DNA from: a virus
Reading direction: 5' to 3' (one strand)
DNA: 22,156 nucleotides
IMG/VR virus record: IMGVR_UViG_3300046468_001412
Span: 1-22,156 of that record
Of this stretch, positions 8,601 to 14,913 are shown in pieces. Each line of letters begins with the position of its first letter. Positions within the stretch are counted from its first letter, which is position 1. The notes below the pieces were generated by a model, which made no database searches, was not told where the DNA came from, and was given only the letters and a program-made list of their open reading frames with translations. The position numbers were made by a program, and so were the translations under genes.

Positions 8601-8697
8601 TTCTAGTACGTTGACCTAAAACTTTTTCTCTATTTTCTATTTGCTCAATAACTTTATCGTCAAAAACTTGACCTGTAATGTTTCCATTTCTAGGCAT
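5656..8697 (-). CDS. Large baseplate/hub-like structural protein with coiled coils
   Basis: A 1013-residue protein inside the tail gene block. The N-terminal part (about 1-300) is beta-rich and includes ILYFRIGYTMLLEWGHNIW (182-200). The middle (about 314-365, 412-460 and 495-540) is rich in Lys, Glu, Gln and Ala with heptad-like spacing and is probably long coiled coils. The C-terminal part (about 555-1013) is globular again and ends with a beta pattern (FNLKLDMQGISGIRNYERF, then VKGISHKIDNNEWTTSI) of the kind seen in hub proteins of contractile tails. The segment FYYVRLGYMLKW (599-610) resembles residues 184-193. I infer a baseplate hub or wedge role from position and these features; no catalytic or lysozyme motif is apparent. 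It follows the LysM gene after two bases. Confidence 0.7.
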   Translation of the reverse strand: MPRNGNITGQVFDDKVIEQIENREKVLGQRTRNDKTLLYSNNQTAFLRLASSVNIESPQVITKEEPETGNNPSEEGVNQLKARGINETLTGDSLAKSCVLFGGVVGIKNQLNPKLKFGVYNSSDDPISTIAAYGWGGLGKKGYVPMPAIDNAKISFYNRGAIQKADVSIKVYSLEQLQIFDILYFRIGYTMLLEWGHNIWIDNDSTKSENISEFKLKNRTKFSTKPFELFFDKTTTQQKIFNAIDEQRKLDSCNYDAMLGKVTNFTWKFNDDGTYNINLKLIGMGDIIESLKINKSPIKTKGKGIIKPTKEVGDAKKGANNIEKKADADQEAAADKLQKKQEKLDNLVEEVNAKIEKIAKVYEAIGGFFSRDEKYFANNANWVNDGARSALRGYTGTLFINFSTDNESNQEAFQQIKKERQNLTNILANFKESEGENLNSNLKNLQTKIRRDVNKIENIENNGYAWAGRDGTSTLNGWKQRLGSLLSAIKKQGQRISKDQTKDLEKAKSALENQKSLSEKQKQRANIIRQQIEARKEQLKLSPETSKETANKSLFNQQLYQWRVEAQHEKAPKELYKLAFKANSANSDQTGVSTISLNFYYVRLGYMLKWIEENLLVYDNTKTDEKEGGKPRDPNSTETKPNPIFNVDYNVERNFCLRFPGQFSSDPKVCVIPSVYKSSNNVTDESKEIEWNILKDLEKNIPFTIKENDQIGRLMNIMVNIDQTASVLDKNIDKNGKVNLNKFLTSLLNEINDALGNVNKLEPTFNTEENTLTIIDANNVPAAERTFPDKENKKRQKMGVFNVYGIGNEASQKGSFVTNVDFQVQLPPNMAAMATISAQANGNIVGENATGLSKLNTGLVDRLITVKLDADSIEGAKSGKNDPTVIFNQTLETVEKEVEILYNKKKYAEDSVKSMRSKNRDIAMYLTGNPLYLKKSPAPFFIPFNLKLDMQGISGIRNYERFSITEDVLPYSYRSGDQGGVINFLVKGISHKIDNNEWTTSIDSLSVGAKPQE

Positions 8698-8699
8698 AT

Positions 8700-9020
8700 T
8701 TATATTCTATTTATTGAGTTAAATAAACTTTGTGCAAGTGATACATTTGTTGGTATTCTTATTTCAGTTCCTACAGGAACGTATAATGAATTTAATGATA
8801 GTTTTTCAGGATTCCCAGTTGCAATTATCCACCATAAAGAAATATCACCGTAAAATTGTTGTGCTAGTAAATCTAGTCTATCTCCTTCAGTAATATAAGC
8901 ATATATATCATTTACATCTGTTGGAATTTCTGGGTAGCGAGTACTTCTTTGGATAGGAAATCCTCGCCTTCCTTTTTTAGGAGGGGATAAAATTATAGGT
9001 GTATTTATATATCTACTCAT
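8700..9020 (-). CDS. 53: gp53-like baseplate wedge protein with LysM fold
   Basis: A 106-residue protein with a single LysM-like domain (about 38-92): YAYITEGDRLDLLAQQFYGDISLWWIIATGNP and then VPVGTEIRIP. In contractile tails this domain marks the gp53/XkdP class of baseplate proteins, which clamp neighbouring baseplate parts rather than cell-wall glycan. The basic Pro-rich N-terminus (ILSPPKKGRRGF) is probably an extended arm. The gene lies six bases after the 455-aa gene and two before the 1013-aa gene, a tight cluster with no room for a promoter. T4 gp53 is longer (about 196 aa), so this is a minimal version. The LysM fold is clear; the exact gp53 equivalence is inferred. Confidence 0.8.
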   Translation of the reverse strand: MSRYINTPIILSPPKKGRRGFPIQRSTRYPEIPTDVNDIYAYITEGDRLDLLAQQFYGDISLWWIIATGNPEKLSLNSLYVPVGTEIRIPTNVSLAQSLFNSINRI

Positions 9021-9026
9021 GTTATA

Positions 9027-10394
9027 TTATTGGTTTGATACTCCAGCAGAAACTGTTGAAAGTTTATTAGGGATTTTTTTCTTCCTTTCTTTTTCCTCTC
9101 TTTCTACTTGATCTGCTAATCTTTTTTGAAATGCTGTATTTGTAGCTTTATCAGGTTGGAATAAATACCCACCGGGGTTAAGACCTTTCTTACCATAAGT
9201 AATAAAGGGAGCATCATTATTTACTCCGTCACCTGTTTCGATAAATGACTGTTGTACTGTTTTAGGTATAAAATCATGTATTGGTAAGAATTTAAATCCA
9301 CCTACTTCAATTAATTTAGGCATTACGTAATCTTCTGAAATTTTGTCTCCATTTTGGTCACGTCCTATATTCCAACCTGCACTTTCATCTATTTTAAAAT
9401 CAATACCTGTTAATATTCCAGGAACATCAGTAATATAATCTCCTACTGTTAGTTTTACAAGATTACCTCTCATAAATCCACCTTGAGTATAATCAGGGGC
9501 CATCAATGAAGCCAAATAGTTTAATTTAGAATATACTATTGATTGTTCTCTAGCAGATAATATAGGGACTTGGAAATTAAATGAAATATCTCTTTTAAAG
9601 CCATTATATGAATAAAAATCCTCTCCACGACCCATATAACGAGTTGATTTCCAATCAGCATTATACCCATCTGAAAGTCCACTTATATATGATCTAAGAT
9701 GTATGTATGTATTATTCCCTGAACCATCGTTATTAATTTTGGTAATATACATATTAACAGTATCATCATATCCAGGTCCTGTTTTTGCTGATTTAGCAAT
9801 ATACATTGGGGATGTAGTGATCCTATCTGTTCCTTCTAATGAATTTGCTGATATTTTAGCTTGGGTAACATCAGTAACCGCTTCTCCATATTTTTCTACT
9901 CGTGGGTCTCTATCTCTAACCAAACCTAAACCATACTTAAATGTATTAGGTGTATGAACTCCAGTAGCAGCTAAAGCTGTATTTGCAATATAAGATGTTG
10001 GGTTGTTGTATCTCCATTTTCCTGTATCATTACCATAAAGAGCTAGGTTTTCTTGGAATTGTAATGTTTGTTGTTTGGCTAAAAATTGTAGACCTTGTTC
10101 TGTTATTAAGAATTTTGAAATTCTTTTAGTATCATCTAATACTGCTTTAGTTATAACACCTTGACCACGGTATAACCCATCAGGTAATGTTGTAGGACTA
10201 GGTGATGATTCTACATCTGGTAAAGGGGTAGTTACTAGAGGAAATTTACTATCTCCTCCTCCTGGTCTATCATCACCATAGGGTCTCTCCCGAGGACCAT
10301 ATTCATACCCTTTACCTTGGTATTTTGAATACGGATCTCCATTTGCATAAAATTTAAATGATGAAGGATCAGTAAGTAACTTAATTAAACCCAT
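9027..10394 (-). CDS. Baseplate or tail-tube-end structural protein (gp48/gp54-like candidate)
   Basis: A 455-residue structural protein. The first 90 residues are Gly/Pro/Tyr-rich and probably extended. Residues about 90-170 are helical then mixed (ITKAVLDDTKRISKFLITEQG). A central beta domain (about 245-345) has NGFKRDISFNFQVPI, SKLNYLASLMAPDY and RGNLVKLTVGDYITDVPGILTGI. This pattern resembles tail-tube folds and the tube-capping baseplate proteins gp48 and gp54, which start tube polymerisation. The C-terminus is charged (EREEKERKKK). It lies between the tape measure and the gp53-like gene, where T4 also keeps 48 and 54. The family is therefore an inference from fold-like pattern and order, not a firm match. 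Confidence 0.65.
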   Translation of the reverse strand: MGLIKLLTDPSSFKFYANGDPYSKYQGKGYEYGPRERPYGDDRPGGGDSKFPLVTTPLPDVESSPSPTTLPDGLYRGQGVITKAVLDDTKRISKFLITEQGLQFLAKQQTLQFQENLALYGNDTGKWRYNNPTSYIANTALAATGVHTPNTFKYGLGLVRDRDPRVEKYGEAVTDVTQAKISANSLEGTDRITTSPMYIAKSAKTGPGYDDTVNMYITKINNDGSGNNTYIHLRSYISGLSDGYNADWKSTRYMGRGEDFYSYNGFKRDISFNFQVPILSAREQSIVYSKLNYLASLMAPDYTQGGFMRGNLVKLTVGDYITDVPGILTGIDFKIDESAGWNIGRDQNGDKISEDYVMPKLIEVGGFKFLPIHDFIPKTVQQSFIETGDGVNNDAPFITYGKKGLNPGGYLFQPDKATNTAFQKRLADQVEREEKERKKKIPNKLSTVSAGVSNQ

Positions 10395-10404
10395 AGTAAA
10401 TTAA

Positions 10405-10578
10405 TTATAAGGGTTTGTTATCGATATATTTTTTAGGATCCTCTCCGTTTAAATCTAATTGTGAGTCTTTAGCAAAATCTTTTTTTAATTGAGATACTTG
10501 ACCATCAAATGGTTTTGGTCTAACACCATCTTTACTTAATTCAGATTTTCCTTTTTTTAATAATTGTAATAAGTCCAT
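10405..10578 (-). CDS. Small 57-aa hypothetical protein between tape measure and baseplate genes
   Basis: A 57-residue reading frame, too short for usual cut-offs, fills the space between the tape measure gene and the 455-aa gene. It starts MDLLQLLKKGKSELSKDGVR and ends DPKKYIDNKPL. It is charged, Lys/Asp-rich and probably helical at the start, with no known domain. Support for it being real: it starts 11 bases after a copy of the promoter-like element, its codon use matches its neighbours, and without it there would be a 219-base gap in an otherwise packed block. It ends 10 bases before the next start codon. A small tail assembly factor or minor virion protein is possible, but the function is unknown. 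Confidence 0.75.
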   Translation of the reverse strand: MDLLQLLKKGKSELSKDGVRPKPFDGQVSQLKKDFAKDSQLDLNGEDPKKYIDNKPL

Positions 10579-10589
10579 GATTTTTTGAT

Positions 10590-10597
10590 TATAAATA
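10590..10597 (-). promoter_or_regulatory. Late-promoter-like element before the 57-aa gene
   Basis: The coding strand reads CTAATATTTATAATC, matching the shared element TTAATATTTATAAYA found before seven genes of the tail block. It lies 11 bases before the ATG of the 57-aa gene and 17 bases after the tape measure stop, so it would start the baseplate unit. Confidence 0.5.
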
Positions 10598-10613
10598 TTA
10601 GTTATTTTTATTT

Positions 10614-13238
10614 TTATTGTTGTTCGTAATTGGTTAATGCTATAGTCCCACCAACTTTATTACCATCAATGTATACTCCTCCTTCTTTATTTAGAAGTTG
10701 TTCTAATAAATTTGCTATTCTTCCTAATTCAGCTGAGTTATTTCCTCCACCACCACCTGAGTTTCCTTTGTTAAATAAATCGGTTCCGGCAATTATATCA
10801 TCTTTATCATTTAAAGCAATAGCTCCTTCAGGACCCATTAATGTACGATTACCATATCCTCCTCCCCCTCCTGGAGAGAATACATCATCCCCTTTGAGGT
10901 AAGATTTACCTAATTGGTAGGCAGCTACTGCTGCACCTGCTGCTAATACAGGTCCTACAAAAGGAATACCAGCAACTGCTTTTGCAGCATTAATAGCTAA
11001 TCCACCTATAGATTTTAATATACCTTTAGTTTTTATTGCTTCTTGGGCAGCTCTAATTCCTTTTCCAGCTCCTAATACTACATTTTTTGCTACTTCTATT
11101 GCTTTTGATGCTTTTGCTTGTATAAGAGATCTTTTTTGCATAGCATATATTGCCCCAAATGTAGATAATGCAACTATTGCTGTTTCTTTTGTTTGGAATA
11201 AATAACCTAAAAATTGTGAAATTCCTGAGACCATGCTTTTAATCATGTTTCCAATAAAGGTGAATACAGGTTTTATAGCTTCTATTGTTACTCTAATTGC
11301 TTGTAAAACAACATCTAAAATTCCTGTATCTTCTAATAATGAGGTAAATCCTTCAACAATTCCTACTACTGATTCTAATATAATAGGCATAATTTCTTCC
11401 ATTATAGGAGCAAGAGCTGTTTGTAATCTTAATATTGCTTCCTCAAACATAATGTAAAATCTTCCACTTTTTTCATTTGCTACTAGTGAATCTTCTTCCA
11501 TTTTATTTTTTCGTTCCATTGCTGTAACTAAACCAGTCATAGCCTCTATACCTTGTTTCTGCATATCTACCATGTCTGTATTTTCTGCGGTAGATTCTTT
11601 TTGTGTAACAAGCATATCAGCCATTTGACCTCTATTCATACCTAAAGATTTAGCTAATGCTTCTTGTTGTATGACATTCATTGCAGAATAATCGGCTTGA
11701 GTAATACCTTGTTCAGCTAATGCATCCATTAAAGCAACATTATCACCATTCAATGCTGCTGCCCTTGCTTTTTCAAGGTTTAATTCTTTACCTGTTAATA
11801 ACTCAGCTTCCATTTCAGCTTGTAAAGAATCTTCTATATTAAGTAAAGATGAAGCAATTCCTTCTACTTGAGACATTTCTAAACCTAATTTTTTAGCTTG
11901 AGCTACTGCTGCTGTAATACCTTTAGCTGATCCTCCCATTGCTAACTTAACATTGCTAGAAACTTTTCCTACTGCTTGCATGAGAGATTTCATGCTGGTA
12001 TTAAGTTTTAGGTTTTTAATGGATATTTGGGCTTGTTTTGCCATTTCATCAGCAGTTTTTCCTGCTTCTTGTCCACTTAATTTAGATAGATTTTTTATTG
12101 CTTTTAAATCTTCTCCTGACATTTTTGCAAATTTCTGCAATTTCATGAATGATCTCATGGTTTTGTCAGTCATTTTTTCAGCACCATCCATTGAGCTGTA
12201 TATAGAACCAGCAGCTGCTGCTGCTTCTTTCCTTGTCATACCCATACCCGCAGCTGCTTTATTTGCTTGACTTGCTACTTCTGCAGTCTTGGAAGCTGAA
12301 AGGCCTAACTCTCTACCCATATCAGCAGAAGCTTGTTCAATACCCTTTATTGCATCTGCTGATTTTTTGGCTTTTTCTTTCATTTTTTGGAATGCAGATA
12401 CAGCCATACTAATAAGAGCTATTGGACCTAATGCAGTTTTTAAAGCCATTCCAAATCCTTTAGCTGCTATTCTCATTTTTGCAAACCCACCTATGACTTT
12501 TTTTCCACCATTAGTAGCAGCATAAGTCATTTCTTTAACTCTTTTAGAAGCATCTCCAAATACAGAACCAACTTTACTCATTCCCATTTTATTGAAAATA
12601 GTTGCTGCTCCTGATAATGCATCCCCTATAAGCCCCCCAGATTTAACTAAATTTGTCTGGCGTCGTTCTTGTTCACTTAGATGGGCTGCTATTTTTTCGT
12701 TTTCTATAGCTGATTGTTCCAAGACAACTACTTGTTCGGCTTGATTACTTAATTGCTGCCCTGCTATTCCTAATTCTTCTTCTTTTCTTGCTGCTAAATC
12801 TTTAGCTCTTTTAACTTGGTCATTAGTAATATTTAAACCTTGTTTTTGTTTATCAGTTAAAGATTTAACTAAACTATTAGCTTTTGATAGTCCTTCTGAT
12901 GTTTTTTTATAATTATCTATTGATTTCTTTTCAGTTTCATTAAGATTACCATTAATAGCTAATATTTGTTTTTTTATTTTTTCTTGGAGTTTTTCTTGTT
13001 TTGTTATATCTTTTTGTACCTGGTTTAAATTTTCATACTCAGAATTTACTTTTTGAACCATAGCGGATGATTCACGTACTAAACCTAAAGAAGCCTTATC
13101 TAATTCTGTTCTTCGTGTACTAGAAGATACTATATCTTTCATTACATCGGACAGGCTAGAGGCTATATTAAGTTGTTCCCCTAAAGCAGCATTTGCTTCT
13201 TCAATATTTTTCTTTTGTATTTCTTCTTTACTAGCCAT
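10614..13238 (-). CDS. Tape measure protein
   Basis: An 874-residue tail tape measure protein, which sets tail length and fills the tube lumen before being ejected with the DNA. The N-terminal 190 residues are a long charged coiled coil. A Gly/Ala-rich section with hydrophobic helices (about 255-290) and a helical Ala/Lys/Met-rich region (290-590) follow. Near the C-terminus are strongly hydrophobic segments (VVGIVEGFTSLL, IPFVGPVLAAGAAVAAY) that could act in membrane passage. The end has the typical late motif ALNDKDDIIAGTD, a Gly/Asn linker and a VYIDGNKVGG strand seen at the tip of many tape measures. It follows the gp26/gp51-like pair, the usual place after tail chaperones. At about 1.5 angstrom per residue a tail of the order of 130 nm would be expected, a rough estimate. 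Confidence 0.85.
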   Translation of the reverse strand: MASKEEIQKKNIEEANAALGEQLNIASSLSDVMKDIVSSSTRRTELDKASLGLVRESSAMVQKVNSEYENLNQVQKDITKQEKLQEKIKKQILAINGNLNETEKKSIDNYKKTSEGLSKANSLVKSLTDKQKQGLNITNDQVKRAKDLAARKEEELGIAGQQLSNQAEQVVVLEQSAIENEKIAAHLSEQERRQTNLVKSGGLIGDALSGAATIFNKMGMSKVGSVFGDASKRVKEMTYAATNGGKKVIGGFAKMRIAAKGFGMALKTALGPIALISMAVSAFQKMKEKAKKSADAIKGIEQASADMGRELGLSASKTAEVASQANKAAAGMGMTRKEAAAAAGSIYSSMDGAEKMTDKTMRSFMKLQKFAKMSGEDLKAIKNLSKLSGQEAGKTADEMAKQAQISIKNLKLNTSMKSLMQAVGKVSSNVKLAMGGSAKGITAAVAQAKKLGLEMSQVEGIASSLLNIEDSLQAEMEAELLTGKELNLEKARAAALNGDNVALMDALAEQGITQADYSAMNVIQQEALAKSLGMNRGQMADMLVTQKESTAENTDMVDMQKQGIEAMTGLVTAMERKNKMEEDSLVANEKSGRFYIMFEEAILRLQTALAPIMEEIMPIILESVVGIVEGFTSLLEDTGILDVVLQAIRVTIEAIKPVFTFIGNMIKSMVSGISQFLGYLFQTKETAIVALSTFGAIYAMQKRSLIQAKASKAIEVAKNVVLGAGKGIRAAQEAIKTKGILKSIGGLAINAAKAVAGIPFVGPVLAAGAAVAAYQLGKSYLKGDDVFSPGGGGGYGNRTLMGPEGAIALNDKDDIIAGTDLFNKGNSGGGGGNNSAELGRIANLLEQLLNKEGGVYIDGNKVGGTIALTNYEQQ

Positions 13239-13256
13239 TAGTTATTGGATATATGT

Positions 13257-13264
13257 TATAAATA
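13257..13264 (-). promoter_or_regulatory. Late-promoter-like element before the tape measure gene
   Basis: The coding strand reads TTCATATTTATAACA, one of the seven copies of the shared element. It lies four bases after an RNA hairpin that ends the previous unit and 18 bases before the tape measure ATG, an arrangement that suggests terminator then promoter. Confidence 0.55.
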
Positions 13265-13268
13265 TGAA

Positions 13269-13292
13269 GGGGCACCAAAAATTTGATACCCC
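13269..13292 (-). terminator. Hairpin between gp51-like and tape measure genes
   Basis: On the coding strand GGGGTATC pairs with GGTGCCCC around an eight-base AAATTTTT loop, giving eight pairs including two G-U. On the opposite strand the same bases form two mismatches, so it is built for minus-strand RNA. No long T-run follows. It sits nine bases after the gp51-like stop and four before the promoter-like element. Confidence 0.5.
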
Positions 13293-13301
13293 TTTATATA
13301 T

Positions 13302-13604
13302 TTATTTTAATTTACTTCTATCAGGATTAGCCCAATCTAAATTTGTATTACCTCCACCTCCAGATCCTTCATATGCTTTTTTTTCAGCTTCAGCTTTTTG
13401 ATTAATTGAGTCTTGAATAAATTTAAAAGTAATATTTCTTAACCACAAAGGCATATTATATACCGTGTCATAATCATATCCTTGTCCATAATAGATTATC
13501 TCGTGGATTTGTTTGAAAAGGTTAAACCTATACTCTTGAGTCAGGCCAAAAAAACTGTACCTCAATGGGTACTGCGACCTCCTCCTCGCCGTTTTTACCA
13601 TCAT
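13302..13604 (-). CDS. 51: gp51-like baseplate/tail assembly chaperone part, probably made by frameshift
   Basis: This frame resembles the gp51 assembly-catalyst region of T4-like phages: YRFNLFKQIHEIIYYGQGYDYDTVYNMPLWLRN, followed by a helical tail and a Gly/Asn-rich end (residues after the first written: about 27-100). The open frame overlaps the gp26-like gene by 77 bases in the +1 frame. The residues encoded before the T7 run (MMVKTARRRSQYPLR) look like a shadow of the gp26 frame, and the ATG at 13604 has no ribosome-binding signal. Two ways to express the real domain are visible: a +1 or -2 ribosomal slip at 13554-13548, giving a gp26-gp51 fusion of about 326 residues, or a TTG start at 13565, 12 bases after a GGAGGAGG sequence. 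It stops just before the tape measure unit, the normal place for tail chaperones. Confidence 0.7.
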   Translation of the reverse strand: MMVKTARRRSQYPLRYSFFGLTQEYRFNLFKQIHEIIYYGQGYDYDTVYNMPLWLRNITFKFIQDSINQKAEAEKKAYEGSGGGGNTNLDWANPDRSKLK

Positions 13605-14283
13605 AAAGAAAGGTCATTTGAATATCTGGTTGGGTTAATTTCAAATGTTGTCTAAATGAAGCTGAATCTCTAGCTAGCATATAACCGTCTACAAATTCAC
13701 GTATTGTTTTTTTATCGGCATCCCCATCAACTGAAATAATTTGATGTTTCAAACGGGTAGATATGTCAGCAGACACATTTTTATTAATGCGTTTTAAACC
13801 TTTAATTTCAGCTTCAATAGCTTTTTCATCTTTTCCGTTTAATATTTTATAAGTAATTTTATTTTTTGAGAATGGTAATTCATATTCAAATTCATTTACA
13901 CCTTTAATAATTGCATTTTCATCTAAAGTAACTGGGTTTAATTCGGATAGGTCAACTACTATTTCTTCCCCTTCATAAGTAAAAGGATAATCTTTACCAT
14001 ATCCTAATACACGGGCCGCGACCATAATTGCATTTTTATCCCCTATAAGTAAATCAGAATAATCAAATTTAGTAACTATTAAGGATTGGAGTAATTTATC
14101 AATTACAATACCTTGTTTAACATAATTTAAATTAGTCAAAATATCTTCTTCTTTAGCAGTCATGTATTTCATTTCTACTGTCCCAGAAGATAAAGGATGA
14201 CCTTCAGGATATAATAATCCTTTTGAAGGTAATTCAACGTGTTCTGTTGGGAATTTGAATTTGGGTTTTTCTTGTTGTTCCAT
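13528..14283 (-). CDS. 26: gp26-like baseplate hub / tail assembly protein
   Basis: A 251-residue protein of the T4 gp26-like baseplate family. The N-terminal segment VELPSKGLLYPEGHPLSSG (about 17-35) followed by VEMKYMTAKEEDILTN is the recognisable family start. It continues with a helical section ending in VAARVLGYGKDYPF, a beta region with Asp/Glu-rich strands (EEIVVDLSELNP), and a C-terminal helical region. T4 gp26 has 208 residues. The gene follows an intrinsic terminator and a variant promoter-like element, and it overlaps the gp51-like frame. Only its last six residues (WPDSRV) lie beyond the slippery run, as expected if a share of ribosomes change frame there. Position before the tape measure suggests a role like the lambda gpG/gpGT chaperones; this is inference. 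Confidence 0.8.
   Translation of the reverse strand: MEQQEKPKFKFPTEHVELPSKGLLYPEGHPLSSGTVEMKYMTAKEEDILTNLNYVKQGIVIDKLLQSLIVTKFDYSDLLIGDKNAIMVAARVLGYGKDYPFTYEGEEIVVDLSELNPVTLDENAIIKGVNEFEYELPFSKNKITYKILNGKDEKAIEAEIKGLKRINKNVSADISTRLKHQIISVDGDADKKTIREFVDGYMLARDSASFRQHLKLTQPDIQMTFLYDGKNGEEEVAVPIEVQFFWPDSRV
13548..13554 (-). other. Slippery T7 run, candidate programmed frameshift site
   Basis: The coding strand reads CAG TTT TTT TGG in the gp26 frame. A +1 (or -2) shift at the Phe codons enters the gp51-like frame (TTT TTT GGC CTG). A -1 shift would hit TGA after a few codons, so only +1 or -2 makes sense. The gp26 stop is 18 bases further on. Confidence 0.55.
13578..13587 (-). promoter_or_regulatory. 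Internal GGAGGAGG, Shine-Dalgarno-like
   Basis: The coding strand carries GAGGAGGAGG inside the gp26-like gene, the strongest Shine-Dalgarno-like string noticed in the window, whereas gene starts here lack such signals. It is 12 bases before a TTG in the gp51 frame and 23 bases before the T7 run. It may support internal initiation or pausing, or may simply encode Glu-Glu-Glu. Confidence 0.35.
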
Positions 14284-14315
14284 AAATTTTTATTTAATAA
14301 TAACTTTTGTCTTAT

Positions 14316-14323
14316 GATAAATA
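14316..14323 (-). promoter_or_regulatory. Variant late-promoter-like element before the gp26-like gene
   Basis: The coding strand reads TTAATATTTATCATA, a one-base variant of the shared element. It begins nine bases after the terminator stem at 14333-14363 and lies 32 bases before the ATG, so it could start a gp26/gp51 transcription unit. Confidence 0.5.
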
Positions 14324-14332
14324 TTAACATAC

Positions 14333-14363
14333 AAAAGGAGCTTGACATAGCCAAGCTCCTCTT
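14333..14363 (-). terminator. Intrinsic terminator after the tail tube gene
   Basis: On the coding strand AGGAGCTTG and CAAGCTCCT form a perfect nine-base stem around GCTATGT, extendable to 12 pairs with flanking AAG/TTT, and the stem runs into TTTTGT. This is the clearest terminator in the window. It lies 22 bases after the tail tube stop codon. Confidence 0.8.
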
Positions 14364-14385
14364 TAAAATATCTTGAATTTCTTTA

Positions 14386-14874
14386 TTAGAAGTTCAATAC
14401 GCAATAATCCATTCCTAATACTACTGTCATATTTTGAGCAGCAGCTTCATTATCCCAGTTGTATTCTCCGAATTCGCCTGATTTAATAAATGCACCTTTT
14501 AAGATCCATTCCGAAACAATATCACCTACAGGTCCTAATACGTTGATTGTTACATCTTTTTTATACATATCAGAATAACCATCTCTACCAGTAACTGATT
14601 CATGGTGTAATCTTACCCATTCCATTACTGCTTGAGCTCCTGATGGAGTAATCGGATCAAATAGAGTCATTGTAACATCATTCCATGATAATTTACCTTT
14701 GATTTTTCTATAAGTGTTGATGTGGTTTAATTTAATTTCTTCCTGTGCAAATCCTACAGATGAAACACCTTTAATAGTATATGCAGGAATACCATCAACA
14801 TACATGATAAACCTATTTTGTACTTTCGGTTCGAAAGCTGTGAAGAAAATTTCGTTGGAATCTAATATCGCCAT
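14386..14874 (-). CDS. 19: Tail tube protein (gp19-like)
   Basis: A 162-residue major tail tube protein, which stacks as hexamers to form the inner DNA channel of the contractile tail. The T4 gp19 pattern is visible: NRFIMYVDGIPAYTIKGVSSVGF near the start (about 21-43), EEIKLNHINTYRKIKGKLSWNDVTMTLFDPI (45-75), VMEWVRLHHE, and a C-terminal strand set (WILKGAFIKSGEFGEYNWDN, MTVVLGMDYC). The length equals T4 gp19 (163 aa). It follows the sheath gene after 39 bases with its own promoter-like element between, and it is closed by an intrinsic terminator, so it can be made in high amounts from a short transcript. The start ATGGC has an A/T-only leader with no Shine-Dalgarno. Confidence 0.93.
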   Translation of the reverse strand: MAILDSNEIFFTAFEPKVQNRFIMYVDGIPAYTIKGVSSVGFAQEEIKLNHINTYRKIKGKLSWNDVTMTLFDPITPSGAQAVMEWVRLHHESVTGRDGYSDMYKKDVTINVLGPVGDIVSEWILKGAFIKSGEFGEYNWDNEAAAQNMTVVLGMDYCVLNF

Positions 14875-14889
14875 TTTATTTTATTTTAT

Positions 14890-14897
14890 TATAAATA
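14890..14897 (-). promoter_or_regulatory. Late-promoter-like element before the tail tube gene
   Basis: The coding strand reads TTAAATATTTATAATA, a copy of the shared element, in the 39-base gap between the sheath stop and the tube start, 15 bases before the ATG. Confidence 0.55.
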
Positions 14898-14913
14898 TTT
14901 AACTTTTAAAAAA

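Noticed and set aside
10480-10558. Two A7 runs on the coding strand of the 57-aa gene (10480-10486, 10552-10558) as -1 slippery sites
   Set aside because: They encode ordinary Leu-Lys-Lys codons in AT-rich DNA, and there is no overlapping downstream frame that a slip would usefully join.
10590-10597. TATAAATA on the plus strand read as classical T4 late promoters
   Set aside because: In that orientation they would drive antisense transcription into upstream genes; no plus-strand genes exist, so the minus-strand reading is preferred.
13302-13604. ATG at 13604 as the true start of the gp51-like gene
   Set aside because: The first 15 residues look like an out-of-frame copy of gp26 coding sequence, and the ATG has no ribosome-binding signal; the frame coordinates are kept only to mark the open frame.
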